Shown: positions 48,090-60,441, numbered from the stretch's first letter. The stretch: 64,000 bases of DNA from Sequoia sempervirens (GCA_007258455.2 VDFB02373365.1:217491765-217555764); one strand, 5' to 3'. Made by a program: numbers and translations. Notes: generated by a model from the letters alone, not told the origin.

Positions 48090-49644
48090 GAAAATGCATA
48101 ACAACTCTCAAGCGGAACCAAGCAACGCCCACATGGCCTGCATATCAAAACTATCAAGGCAGGCGATCTACTTATTAAAAAATCAATATCAGAGTGCGCC
48201 TCGCACTAATCCACCAGCGCCAACTATAAGTCAAATGGTCCCGGTGCCTACTCCGGTGACAAGTGCATCGCCAAGCTCGAGTAGGGAATTAACCGCGGGA
48301 CAAAACAATCTTATTGATGATATCAATCCATGGTTTTTCCCCTGCAGCGATGCGCATATGCCCCAAAATTTTTTGCATGGAAACTTACAATAGAAGGTAG
48401 TAGAGCAACGCAGTCAAGGTACTACAATAGAAAATGGAGGATACATATATGCCTCGCCAATGGAGAGTGCGGTCCTTACTGCACAAATGCAAAGAATGTC
48501 CTTAGAGCAAGAGTCTGATATTGCTCTTGATCATGCGCTCTTTTCTTGGATGGAGGAAGAAGAAACGGTGTTTGCCAATGACGGATTCATATCTGAAACG
48601 TCGAAAGTACATCTTGATTACAACACACGCTCAAAGAGGAGATTCACCGGTGAGCCTGTTGTTTCACTTCTGGATAGCCCGCAATGCAAAGGCGTGTCCG
48701 ATCAAATTCCTGGCGCTTCGACCGTCCCTTCACCTTCTCAACTGCGGAAGGAAATTATTATAACAAGAACCAAGGAGCAGAAATCTCCAAGTTTGCCATC
48801 TTTTAATGTGGTGGAGCAATTGAATAAATCATCCGCTAATGTGTCTTTATGGGACATTCTAGCTATCCTGGAACAAAAGACTATACTACAAAAGGTGCTT
48901 CAGTAAGAGATCAACTCAACACCAACAGAGCTGTCTGCCAGTACAGAGGTAGTTTATCAAATGCCACTGGCTAAGGTTCTTACCCACCAAGCGAAGGAAT
49001 CCCATGCTGAAGATAGAAGTAGGTCAAAACCTCAGCCCTTCTTCTTAACTCTCATTATAGGAAAGAAACTATTACACAACGCTATGATTGATTCTAGCGC
49101 TAGTACAACGGTTATGCCAAAACTGATAGTCGAAGCTTTGGGACTCAGCTACGAACCTATGAAGAAGGGGGTGATGCAGCTCGATGGAAATAAAATTGAT
49201 ACTATAGGTGTCATCAAAGCACTTCCTTTAACTCTATTTGCTTGCCCCAATATCACGGTCCCGCAAGATACGGTGATCATAGATGTTCCTCCTATGTTTG
49301 GTCTCTATCTATCCTGAGAATTTACTTCAAAGGTGGGTGGATATTTGTCTTTAGATTGGTCACATCTGATACTTAGAACCAAGCATGGAGCAAAAATGAA
49401 GATAGAATCGGAGGCTCTACATTCTGAACATGTGGCAGATGAAGCCCTGATCAATTTTGAAGCCGCGCATACCTCTATCACCAAGGAGGAAATGTATAGT
49501 GTTGAAATTCTAGAGGAAGAAAAGGTGACTGGAGACCGAAATGATAAGGAAGATGCTCTGTTGAGCGAACACATAAACAATGACCCTTTCAGGAATTATC
49601 ATGCTACAGGATTGGGCACATATGTGATTTATGATGAAGACTAG
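48090..49644 (+). pseudogene. TatB protease region and linker
   Basis: A linker with frames at 48094-48393 and 48460-48906 leads to a protease-like segment at 48961-49317. The active-site block is AMIDSSASTTVMPK (about 49081-49122), with DSS where active enzymes have D(S/T)G. LGLSYEPMKKGVMQLDGNKI and VIIDVPPMFGLYLS follow as in plant Ty3 proteases. A stop at 49317 separates it from a 103-aa open frame (49333-49644) that is rich in acidic residues and leads into the RNase H. Confidence 0.72.
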
Positions 49645-50286
49645 GTTCTTCCGAAGGTCGCCAAAGAATCTGACGGTAACCAAGCAAGTAAGCTATGGAC
49701 ATTGTATTTTGACGGAGCAAGAAGCAAAGTAGGTGCTGGAGCAAGGGTATGTCTAATATCCCCACAAAATGAAAAGTTGTTGAGGTCTTTCTACTTTCAA
49801 TTCGCCTGTTCAAATAATGAGGCTGAATATGAAGGGTTAGTCCAAGGCCTAAGCCTTGTGGAACGAATGGGTATTAAATAATTGATTGTGTTCGTATATT
49901 ATGAATTGATAGTTAATCAGGTCTGAGGAATTTCTGTAGCGAAGAACGTTTGCATAAGATCCTATCGGCATCAAATCTGAGACCTGATTGAGGGTCTCGA
50001 AGCTTTCAACATCCGAACCATTCCCCGAAGGTAGATTAGTGATGCAGATCATATGGCAATGATTGGTGCTCAGTTTGATCCTGTCTCTGACTTGCTTCAG
50101 AACAAATATTCAGTACAGGTGCTTGTCCTACCAGCGATCCCTGACAATGATCAGAGTTGGCAAGTCTTTGAAAGTGATGAACATATCACTTCGTTTATCC
50201 AGCACTCAGGAGAATTTGCTAATCAGCTTCAACCAAAGATCGTCGAGGCTTATGAAGGAAAAAATTATGCAGCTCAAATCAAATAA
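49645..50286 (+). pseudogene. TatB second (Tat-type) RNase H, located upstream of RT
   Basis: LWTLYFDGARSKVGAGARV begins near 49693 and NNEAEYEGLVQGLSLVERMGIK follows at 49816-49878. The third acidic site, normally GDSQLV, reads YYELIV (about 49899-49916), and ISDADHMA (50036-50059) supplies the last Asp. So three of four acidic residues remain. The domain is closely similar in style to TatA's 21899-22260 domain, yet lies between protease and RT rather than between RNase H and integrase. Stops at 49879, 49924 and 49978 and others. Confidence 0.82.
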
Positions 50287-51840
50287 ACTTCTGAAAGGGT
50301 TAGTTACTCTTGAGAACTTTTTCGATTGTAACAATGCTCGAAATGATAAGCAGAAGTTCGTGGCAGAAAAAAGTGATTATGAGGACCTTTGGGTCTCCGA
50401 TGGTAAGAATTTTTGGGTCGGGAGAGATGTCCCACATCGAGATAAGGAAAGGCTTATCAGTTTCTACGAAAAATATGGAGTAGGGCTTGGTCCTATGATG
50501 ATCTGGAGGGTTACGACCCTGGCATCATTTAGCACACTATTGAGCTAACAGAAAGTGCAAAACCAGTCCAACAGAAACAAAGGCCAATCAACCCTAAAGT
50601 TGAGGCCTTAATGGCACAGGAGCTAACCAAGCTCATTGATTCACGTATTGTCTTCCCAATCAAACATAGTACTTGGGTATCAAATCTGGTACCAGTCTGA
50701 AAGAAGAATGGTGATATCCGCTTATGTGTGGACTTCTGAGACCTGAACAGAGCATCTCTGAAGGATCACTATCCGTTGCCTTCTATGGAGTCAATCCTAC
50801 AAACTGTCGCAGGATCAGAAATGTTCTCTCTACTGGATGGCTTCTCTGGCTATAACCAAATTCGTGTTAAAGAAGAAGATCATCACAAGACTACGTTCAC
50901 CACCAAGTGGGGAACATTTGCATATGCTAAAATGCCTTTTGGTTTATCCAATGCAGGGGAAAATTTCCAGCGAGCAATAGACATCGCATTCAGTGAACTG
51001 ATCAATAAGTTTATTCTAATCTATTTGGATGACCTTACTATGTTCTCTAAATCTAAGGATGATCATTTTGATTATTTGGAATTAGTTTTTCAAAAGTGCC
51101 AGGAGTTCGGGGTTTCCCTGAATCCAAAGAAGTGTGTATTCAAAGTACCGCAGGATAAGCTGTTAGGACATGTTGTGTCTAAAGAACGTATTTCAATTGA
51201 CCCCGAATGAGTAAAGGCTATCAAAGAACTTCCCCTTCCGGTAAATAAGAAAGGTGTCCAGTCTTTCCTGGGCAAAGTAAATTTCGTCAACAAATTTATT
51301 TCTGATTTCGCAGGAATGATTAAGCCGATCACCCTAATGCTGAAAAAAGATCAAGCTTTCAAGTGGACAACGGAAGCTCGGGAGGCTTTTGAACGGGTCA
51401 AGGAAGCAATCTCCATAGCCCCGGTGTTGGTTAATCCAGATCAATGCAAAGATTTTATAATGTATGCTTTCAGTAGCGAGTCTAGTATTGCTACTGTTAT
51501 AACCCAAAAGGATAGTGAAGGAAAAGAGAACATCCAGTGGTATTCTATTCCCGAACCCTGAAAGAATATGAGGCGAATTATAACTTTGTCGAAAGACAGG
51601 CCTTTGCAATAGTAAAGGGACTTAAAAAATTCTACCATCTGATTTTTTGCAACAAAGTTCTGGTATATGTCGCACATTCTAGTGTGCATGAATACATCAT
51701 GGAAGGAGAGATCACAGAAAAAAGGGCTAATTGGATCACCAAGATCCTAGAATATGACATCGAAGTCAGGCCTACTAAGCCTATTAAGGGCAGAGGACTG
51801 TGTGAGTATATGGCATAGAATGAGGAGGTACCTGCCAAGG
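50287..51840 (+). pseudogene. TatB reverse transcriptase and first RNase H
   Basis: RT blocks: STWVSNLVPV (50670-50697), NGDIRLCVDF-DLNRASLKDHYPLP (50707-50783), FSLLDGFSGYNQIRV (50824-50868), KTTFTTKWGTFAYAKMPFGLSNAGENFQR (50887-50973) and YLDD (51022-51033), with both catalytic Asp. The thumb and connection run to 51340, and RNase H follows with FKWTTEAREAFERVK, YAFSSESSIATVI and YSRTLKEYEANYNFVERQAFAIV (to about 51700). Three TGA stops replace conserved Arg codons (50698-50700, 50737-50739, 51208-51210), and a frameshift lies near 51540. Confidence 0.9.
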
Positions 51841-53141
51841 AGGAATAGCCAGAGCCCATCTTGATAAATGGATCAGGATCAGAAGACGATTGGCTGACTA
51901 ATGGAATGAACTTCATGCAAACGAGAAGGTATCCGCCAGCCCTCTCATCCCAAAAAAGAAGGTATTACCAGCTTCAGAATCACGGGTATATGCTGATAGA
52001 AGGAGTCTTTTTCAAAAGAAACTTCAATGGTGTGCTCCTACGATGCATTACTTCAGGGGAGGCACAGAGGATCCTCGACGCATTCCACAATAGTGACAAA
52101 GGTGGACATTTTTCTGCCAAAACTACCGCCATCAAGATCATGCGAGCTGGCTATTACTGGCCTACACTTTTTAGTGACTCACACTCTCTAGTAAGGGCTT
52201 GTAAAAAATGCCAAACTTTCTTCTCTGACAGAAGGAAGAATTCAGCAATGCCCCTCAGACCTATAGTGGCAGACGAACCATTTGCGCAATGGGGCCTGGA
52301 CTTCATCGAAATGATCAACCCAGTTTCTAGTGCCAGACATAAGTGGATTCTAACCACTACGGACTACTTCACAAGGTGGATAGAAGTTGTTCCCCTTAAA
52401 GGTGCAACAAAAATAGAGATTGTAGACTTCCTCGAAGAACTAGTGACAAGGTTTGGTCCTCCGAAAATGATCATTTCGGACAATGCCAGAGCATTTCTAG
52501 GTACAAAAGTATGTCACTTTGCATTAAAGAATGGCATATTCCTTAAAACATCATCAAACTATTATCCACAAGGAAATGGTCTAGTCGAGTCAACAAACAA
52601 AAGCTTAGTTTGACTCCTTAAAAAGGTTGGGTCAGAGCACTAGAGGGAATGGCATAAAAATATCTGAAAAGCGCTTTGGGAAAACTGCATAACTCCTAAG
52701 CAAGTCCTTAAGACTTCGCCTTATGAACTGGTATATGGGAAAGAGGCGCTGTTACCTATCTCCATGGAGATCCCAGCAATACGGTTATTGAAATCCCTTG
52801 AAATAGAACAAAATGAAGCCATTGAGGTTCGGCTCACTGAGCTGATGGAAGTACAAGAAAAAAGGGAGAGTTCCCTAATAGCAATGATGAGCTATCAATA
52901 GGTGATCAAATGATGGTTTGATAAGAAGGCTTCCGACCAAGACCTAAAAAGTGGAGACTTAGTGCTAAAATATGACAGTAGGGTTGCAAAACTAGGTCAG
53001 CACGGTAAATTTGATAGCCTATGGGAAGAACCCTTTAAAATCATTCGGTGTAAACAACACAACACTTTTGAGTTGAAAAATATGGTACATGAACCGTTAG
53101 GAATCCCGGTCAATGGGATTCATCTTAACTTATTCCATTAG
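51841..53141 (+). pseudogene. TatB integrase
   Basis: The zinc-binding motif has two His near 52084-52112 (HNSDKGGHFSAKTTA) and the CKKC pair (52203-52214). Core: Asp in WGLDFIEMI (52291-52317), Asp in ISDNARAF (52474-52497) and Glu in GNGLVESTNKS (52574-52606). A 250-codon stretch (51861-52613) is uninterrupted. TGA at 52611-52613 sits where an Arg codon is expected. The C-terminal domain continues with SPYELVYGKEALLP (52717-52758) and ends in NGIHLNLFH, stop about 53141. Confidence 0.9.
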
Positions 53142-53540
53142 GCATTAAGCTCTACTTTGTACATATGTAAATAATACTTTTATTTTCTTTCATATTGTTT
53201 GGTCAGTTCTTTTTCTAAAGTCAGTTGTCGTTTTGCAAATTAACTTATTATCATTAGCGGGTGAAATACCAGAATTGCTTTACACAAAATACATGCATAT
53301 ACGGAGAAATAGCACATAAAACTTGCAAACCCAAAAAAGTTTAAACACAGAAGCAAGAAAAAGCATGGATTTTCTTTAAAATGGGAGATATATTTATATA
53401 TATGTTCTTTGGTTACAAAATGGTTGGGAAGCCATTTTTCAAAATATACAAGTATCGAGGTATATTATATATGATAGCCTTTTATCAGACTTATATAAAG
53501 CAGGAGAGTTACATTTTGAACAAGCAGGCAAAGGGGTTGT
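53142..53540. other. TatB spacer after integrase
   Basis: Non-coding, with a TATATATATATG tract near 53393-53405. Presumed 3' region shared by pol and the antisense gene. Confidence 0.5.
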
Positions 53541-54185
53541 CTATCTGAAGGCATGACTGGCAGCAATTGACGCATTCACTGCAGTGTCCACTTCTTCCTC
53601 GTCCACAGGCTCCTCAGCGGCACTAGTAGTATCATTTGGCACAATCGCCATTGGCGATGGAAACAATAGGTTCCTGAAGTTAGTATACCAGTCTACGTTG
53701 TAGAAAGGTATCATGTTGTAGCTCTGAAACAGGAAGTGTAGGGCCTGAGTAACCCTCTGCTGGTTCTGGTCACAGGTCTACAGGAGGAATCCGCTAAGGA
53801 ATGGCAGCCAAACGACGATAGCTTCTTCTTCAATAAAGCGACACAGGTCGCTGGCTATTGGCAGGCCTATCCCATATGCAACATGCGCAACGACCTCACT
53901 AAGCCCATTCAGGTATTTCTTCGAGAAGATTTCTTTAACCAGCTTCAGGATAAGTGGTCGGGGAACGCAAATGTCCAGCATGGATGCTACAAAGTGAGAG
54001 CATACGTCGATATTCACCCTATACTTATCCTCATATTTTATGCAATCCTTGCCTAAGACCCACTTAATGGCCACCAAAACCAGTGAATGCTTGTTCTTCA
54101 TCATCTTTTTCAGTCTCCTAGTTGAAATCTCACCTAGGAACGCCGTATGTGACTTATACGAGGTTAGATGAATTGGGGTATCCAT
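53541..54185 (-). CDS. TatB antisense accessory ORF (~214 codons, one internal TAG)
   Basis: ATG at 54185 opens a minus-strand frame running to TAG at 53541-53543. The only break is a TAG at 53778-53780, at a CTG-TAG-ACC context consistent with a CAG to TAG change. The protein has a basic N-terminal third (TRRLKKMMKNKHS) and a helical middle with Cys and Val (HFVASMLDICVPRPLI, VAHVAYGIGLPIASDL). The acidic C-terminal tail is AAEEPVDEEEVDTAV. No known family recognised. A minus-strand TATA box (CTATAAATAG) lies 140 bp upstream. It is notably better preserved than pol in the same element. Antisense ORFs between integrase and 3' LTR are known in some Tat-group elements. Confidence 0.65.
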
Positions 54186-54324
54186 TGTTCTGACATTGTC
54201 CCTAGGCTTCTAAGATAATGTTGAATTTGTTCACCACCTAACCTATGAAAGGACTTTTTTAACACTCTGCTACTAGCCTATCACTTCTCAAATGCTAAGT
54301 ATGTTTTGCTTACTATCTATTGGC

Positions 54325-54334
54325 CTATTTATAG
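54325..54334 (-). promoter_or_regulatory. TATA box of the TatB antisense ORF
   Basis: Minus strand reads CTATAAATAG within TTTCTATAAATAGGCC, about 140 bp upstream of the ATG at 54185. Confidence 0.6.
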
Positions 54335-54818
54335 AAAAATTGACAAGACCCATGTTAATCCGCCTCTAATAAATGTGATGTTATGCTAGCTGCTTTCTTG
54401 AAAGGTGGGCCTACGTTTGTTCACATTTTCGGGCCAATTACATCTGTGATAGCACGGCTCGATGCATGCTTAATTAAATGAAGCTAATTAATTAGTTTTT
54501 AAAAAGGTGGCGCTTGTTGGTGGAGGGACGTATGGCCGTAGGCTATTGTGTCATCTCTCAAGAGCATCCCAGAGCCCAAGACGATACTCATATCTTTTCA
54601 GGCCATGATCGTTTGCTTGGCGTAATCATTCCGGTCAGGATATTAATTACCAGCGCTTGCTAGCGCAGGGTTGGCAAGCCAATTGTAGGCTCAAGTTCCA
54701 AGGAGATCAGGGCATATCACACGATTGCCCAAATATAATAATGAAATCCAGCCACCTCGAAATAGCAATCAGTTCATCTTGCACGAGTTGCAAGATTAAC
54801 GGTACATGCCGAATTAAA
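54335..54818. promoter_or_regulatory. intergenic region between divergent TatB accessory genes
   Basis: About 480 bp separating two outward-pointing TATA boxes, without retained ORFs. By position it would act as a shared, bidirectional regulatory region. Confidence 0.4.
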
Positions 54819-54826
54819 TATAAAAG
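54819..54826 (+). promoter_or_regulatory. TATA box of the TatB sense accessory ORF
   Basis: TATAAAAG in AATTAAATATAAAAGGCTTG, 176 bp upstream of the ATG at 55002. Confidence 0.6.
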
Positions 54827-55001
54827 GCTTGCTTTCGCCTACCACCTTGGGAAGAGTTGCTATTATTGCATGAAAAGGCTTAATATTTCAAAGTCTTTTT
54901 ACAAACGCAAGGAGAAGTGCAGAGTTGTTTTTTATCTGTCTATCTAGAGCCAAGCATAGTCACAGTCAACCAAGAGCTTACAAAATCTTCAGAGAAGAAA
55001 A

Positions 55002-58000
55002 ATGTCAGAATATTCAGCTCAGCTAATGCAAGAAAAAATTAACCAGGAACTGTTCATGGCTATTTGTTCCTTAGTTGAGGTATATGTCTACGAGGATGTA
55101 GTGTACACCACACCTGGTATACCCAGCAAGACGAGAAGAGCCCACACGGAGGAGTTGGATAGACCCAAGAAATGGAGTAACCAGAAAAGGGTTGAGGAAA
55201 AATGGGACAATATCTATAACCCAAGGCTCGCAAAAAATCCTAAGTCCCTCAAAGAGGCAGGTTGTGCAAGGTTATCAGCACCAAAGGCAGATCAATCCAC
55301 GACAAGTAGAGTCTGGTATAGTGGTCTCCCGCAATACATGGTCTCATTGGTGCACTATTGCCCAGAAGTGGTCGATACTACTATTCAGCACTATAATCCA
55401 GATACCCACTACATTGAAGGCCGCAACTTAAGGGTGCATATCAGCCCAGAGGCCATCTGGCATATGTTATGTATCTCAGATTCGAGTCAAAGGAATGAGA
55501 CTATTGAGCCTTTTCGCCCAAGCAAGGGAGAGAAAATATGGAGGAAGATGAAAACCAGCTTAGATTTCTTGTTGGAAGAAACTAATAGAAAAGGTAGCTC
55601 GACCGCTAAAGTGCCAAGTATCCCATTATCGTGTGGTGCATTCCGCGATGATCTCCAAGACGCCATGTCCATGCTGGCATTTGTTTGCGGACGAGACTCC
55701 GATGAGAAGATAGAAAGCTTTCAGCTGGGACCTGCAATGTAGTTTCGCAAGCAACATGAACTCTTTTAGTATAATTTTGCTGAGTTCATGGTTGAAGAAA
55801 TGAAACAGCAAATTGAGAATTATCAGGCAGAAAAGAAGTTTAGGTTTCTTTCCTACCTAGTCCACATGTTCCTGCATCAGAATCCAGATTTCTTCACCCG
55901 ATTTTTTCCGCTATCAATTTTTGATGAGTAGAATAAAAGGAAGTCGGTGTCTACATGGACACCTTTTCTTCCTACATCATATGACTATTATGCATTTACA
56001 GACTATTTCATAGCCCCAATTTTGAATGATTTAATCAGAGAAGGTGATATTCTCCGGCTCGATAAGGAGCAGATCGGATTTATGCAGAGTTACACCCCTG
56101 CTTGTGACTGGTTCTTAGGTAGGGATTTTACAATCCTTCGAATGCGGGGCTTTACTAGCAAACCTTTCCTACTCCCAGCTTGCGTCACGGATAGAGTGCT
56201 CGCGCTGAAAATTTTTCGGTAGGTGTGTATCATTGATTTCACTTTCTGTAGCAGCATAAAGGTCAAGAAGAAGGGATTCTTCACTTGTCTGAAGAATTTC
56301 AAGTCAGTAATTCTAATTAAAAAATAATCGCACAAGTTGTTAGAGGAGAAGCTAGCACATCTAGGGTTGGTACTGGTAAACGATAAGTGGGAATACAACC
56401 CTTTCAATGACTTGCCAGAGCCACATATGAAAGTTACCCATGTTTCTCGACCATACTAGGAGAAGCGGTTTAATCCACGAATGGATAGAGATAAAAAATT
56501 TGTAGAATTAGCGCAAATCCCTACGCCGGACACTAGAGGCCCATGGCACAAGTTCTATTTTCCTACAGCTGTGGCCAAGGATAATGTTCCCATGGAGTGC
56601 AGCATGTATAACAGGTTGAAGAGGGATGAGGAATGGAGTAATAAAAAAATAAAAGCTTTTTAAAAATATCGCTAGAAAATAGCACAATTGGATGCCCCTA
56701 TAACCAACTAAAAGATGACCAGGAATTTGAAAGATGGTGGAAGGAATGCCACCCCAGCCTGAGCTCTAGTATTGATAGGAGCGAGGAGGGGGAGGAATCC
56801 GAGGAGCATGAAGAAGAAGCGGCAGCATCGTCCTCCTCGACGCAAAGGGGCAAGGTCTCCAGGCATGCTGCCTATATGGCCACGAACGTATGTTTTAATA
56901 TATCAAGAGGCTCGCATACACTCACTTGGGCCGCTAAACCAGCCAGGCTAATGCCTCAATAGATGGATTCGGCTGCCGAAGTTAGTGAGTGTCCTCATGT
57001 GAAAAGGCAGTGCACGAAAAGTATTATCGGAGGGGTTTTGCAAAAACCCACCAAAGGAGAAACACCTGCTGCTAGCCAGATACCGCCAACCAGTCAACAT
57101 GTATATTTCGCTCCTTCTCTTGCATGTCATTCCTTTGTATCTACCCTTGCTTCACTCACAACTCCTGCCATAAGTCTGAGCCCTCTACCTTCTGCTTTTG
57201 GTCCAACTTATTCAGTTGGATTCACCCAGTTTTCGCAGCCACACCCGCTTGTAATTACTCCTCCGAGTATGCTAACGCCTACGGCTGCCGCTCAGACCTT
57301 CTTTGCCTCGCTTTTGGAGAATGTTCCCCCTATCGGTGCCCATTTTCTTTTTTCGCTATGCTTACTGATCCTCTTCCATTGCAACAAACTGACACCCCGT
57401 TAGCAACTCCCCTTTCCCGGCCAATAAGTCTTACGACTGAATCCTTGATTCAACTGCTATAAATGCCTAGCCCTGCTGATAGTTTGCAGGTCAAACTATG
57501 GAACGTACCGCACTTTTCTCCACAAACAGTCACTCTCCAGAAGAAGCAAATGCGTGCGCCTATGAAAGTTACCTATCCCTATGCCCTGCCTTCTACTGCT
57601 CCTTTTGCAGGTGGGCTAGTTTCATCACCAGTCGAATTCATAGCACAAATAAATTGTGGAAAAGAGGCACGCGCGAATAGAATGAGGCAACGCAAGGCAA
57701 AGGATGACAATGCTCCCACCGAGCTGAGAGTACAAGTTTCGTATGATGAGGCCTGACAAGAATTAAAATTTGCAACCATGTACCCAAGGGTAAGCAAGCC
57801 TTAGGGAGAAATGCAACCTAAAGACTATGAGATATATGTTGTTGGACTCGACATGAAGGTAGCCCGGCCACAGGACAAGATCGAAATCATGGAGGAGATG
57901 CAACAGGTGTCACTTCTGACTTCCTCAAAACTGGTCACCAGTTAAAGAAGGACGAGCAACTCAGGGCAGCCAGGGAAAGGGTGAGTTTTCTGGAAACAAA

Positions 58001-59221
58001 GGAGAAATCTTTAGAGGCAGATATCGCCTGAATGACTGAAAGGGTGTTGACAGCAGAGAATGAGAGGAACAAACTTCAGGGTGAAATTGCGAAGACCCAG
58101 GTTGCTGACCCAGGCTTAATAAAAGAACTACAAAGCCAGAATTAAGCAGCGCGACAAAGCCTATAGTTAAAAGAGGAAGAGAGCTTGAATGCGTCAGCCT
58201 TGAGTATAGTCAGGAAATGGCACAAAAGGGTGAGAAGTTGGAGCGCCTACAAGAGCAGTATGAGCAAAAAGTACAGGAGAAAGAAGCCAAATTTAAAGGC
58301 CTGAAGGCTAAACTGGAGGAAGAACTCCGAGAGACAAAGGCTTCTCTGAAAGAGCAATCAGCGAACCACTTCCGAGCTGAACAGAATTGGAATAAAGAAA
58401 TGAGCAGCTATGCGGAGCAGCTGACGTCCGAGAAAAGGAAGAAGGCAAAATTAGCCGAGGCACTTATTTCAAGAGACGCGGATATTTCTTCGCTTAAAAC
58501 CTCTCTATTGCCTGCCCCTGCCCAACCTAATGTCATTCCGCTGGTTAGGAAATTATACATTTCTCACTGGGAGAAAGTCAAGACCTTTTTCCTAACACTA
58601 TAGCCTACCCTCTGATTTATCGACAAGGCATCAAGGCTCAATCAAAAGGCAAACAATACAATTGAGCAGTTCCCATGTTTCATCCTGGAGAAGGTTCTTG
58701 AGGCGAGGGACTTACTTAACAAGCTATACTCCGTATCAAATAAAATCCTTACTGAGGTGGGTATCGAAGATCGGGACGCTACTGCTCAAACAACAAATAA
58801 ATTCATTCATTGTCACTCTGCTTTCCAGCGCACTAAGGTAGCCGTGGCTTTTCTAGGTAAGGCACTAGATGGCATTCGGGAAAGTTTCTCTAAATTAGGC
58901 AAGATGGGGCTGCCATCCCCATTCCTCGAGGATGGATCTATTGCCACAACTACACAGATTGTTGAGGTTATTGAGCAGAAAGAAAATAATCTAGAGGCTT
59001 TCAGGGAATTCAGCAGCTCCCCAACGGCAGCCGACATTGAGGCAGTCATTCATCCACTCTCACAGCTACTTTTCCATATCCAAGCAGGCGCTGGTCTACC
59101 TGATGTGCTGCCTCACAAGGAAGTTATTGATCTACGCGGAGCACAAGAAAATTTACGCAGCATAGCAAAGCCGTCTGAAAGTGAATGGTCGCCCTTGCAA
59201 ACTGCTCTTTCCAAACTATGA
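55002..59221 (+). pseudogene. TatB sense accessory protein, ~1400 codons, coiled-coil C-terminal half
   Basis: ATG 55002 opens 246 intact codons; the frame then continues with scattered stops and shifts to 59221, 100 bp before the LTR. N-terminal domain: GRNLRVHISPEAIWHMLCIS (about 55420-55480), reminiscent of putative plant transposon proteins, then YNFAEFMVEEMKQQI and LVHMFLHQNPDFFTRFF (55780-55910), matching the NA1 accessory protein. The middle has an acidic Glu/Ser block (56770-56840) and Pro/Ser/Thr-rich sequence (57060-57450). The 3' half is strongly heptad-like and charged (EKLERLQEQYEQKVQEKEAK at 58232-58291), a probable long coiled coil, followed by a helical tail (58757-59221). Function unknown; a structural or nucleic-acid-associated role is a guess. 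Confidence 0.68.
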
Positions 59222-59320
59222 CTCTATTAGCCCTATGAATAAAGCTCTGGTCTGCAAAACTAGAGAGATTTTTGGGTTCTCCATTCCTTATCTGAAACGC
59301 CCCTGATAGTCGCCAAAAGC

Positions 59321-60441
59321 TATTAAAATAAATATTTCAGCAGCTCCCTTCGGGTTTCTTTTTGTATTATGTGTGCGTCGGCCTGTGCTCGCTGAATTTG
59401 TTCGACTTTCGGTTAAGTTTTGTTCTGCCACTTTGCGCATCTCCTCTTCGCAATTTCGGGCAATGGCTTCCCTTTCGGGTCCTGAGGAGCTGCGTTGGGC
59501 GTCCACATGTCACACTTGCGCAAGGTTTTATTTATTTTTTCCTTAAAGTCTCTTCGGGTTGTGAAAGGCTTCTACAATGCCATCATTTCTAAAGATTGTC
59601 AAAAGGTCCTACATCTTGCTACGTGGCAGCAGATCACAAGTTTTTCATGAGGGGATGAAATAAACAACCACGGGCTGCGAAATGCTTCGGCTGAGTTTCT
59701 TTTTATTTTCTAAAAGGTATTGGCAGGCCCCACCTTCTGCTAGGTGGCAACCGTTCGCAGATCTTTCACGCAGTAAGGAAACGAACAACCGCGGGCAGTG
59801 AAACGCTGCCACACGTCTTTTGCACCTGATTGATGTAGTTTTCTCTCCACTGCAATAAGGATCTCGGCCGATGGGACACGTGTTTCATCTTCGCAATCTC
59901 TTGGCATCAATAGGAGAAAGCTTCATGCTCGTTGCGAAGGGCTGCCACGTTCCTTACGACTAATCTGTAGAGCGGGCGATAGGCTGGCTGAGGAAGATAA
60001 TGCTATTGGGTGTCGCTCGTCATAAGTCATTTGCAACGGTGGATGACACTTGTCGCCTCGAGCTTGGCTGGGACCACCGCCATCATTACGAGGGATGCAC
60101 CTGCACCTGGATGACCGGATACTGTGTTCTAGCTCGATGCCATTGTAACGAACTTGGGAATCTTCTGATTCAGACATCATTGGAAAGGATTGTGAGATAT
60201 TTTCTGTTACAGTTCTCCAAAGCGGTGGGAGGTTTCTTTTCCTGCTATATATACTCTCTTTGTCACAGAGAGAAGGGTCCAAAATTCTAGAGAAAAATAC
60301 ACTAGTTTTTAGCATGAGACACCAGGCCTCATTTACTATTTTATTTGCAAAAAATTTTCAGACTGTGCCAACTGTTTGACCTTTCTATTTTTCATGTTTT
60401 GATTAAACTGTAAACTGTGTTTTATACTGTCTTAAGCATTT
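59321..60441 (+). repeat. TatB 3' LTR, truncated at its right end
   Basis: Collinear with 45589-46709, same length (1121 bp). It starts TATTAAAATAAATATTTCAG, so the terminal TG is mutated. TATATATA at about 60246-60253. It ends in CTTAAGCATTT at 60441, where E5 begins. The missing ~380 bp should lie beyond the window if E5 is a simple insertion. Confidence 0.9.

Larger units (their letters stand above)
45589..60441 (+). mobile_element. TatB: second Tat-like Ty3/gypsy element, 3' LTR truncated by E5
   Basis: LTRs 45589-47088 and 59321-60441 align base for base over 1121 bp, and the second then stops abruptly where E5 begins. Order: LTR, gag, protease, second RNase H, RT, first RNase H, integrase, antisense ORF, sense ORF, LTR. 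It is richer in G+C than TatA, and its LTRs differ completely from TatA's. The left flank is GAAAG; the right flank is not in the window. The RNase H upstream of RT and the divergent accessory pair are the notable features. Stops make it inactive as read. Confidence 0.9.

Noticed and set aside
59281..59320. Polypurine tract of TatB
   Set aside because: No clear purine run directly before 59321; the boundary rests on LTR alignment alone.
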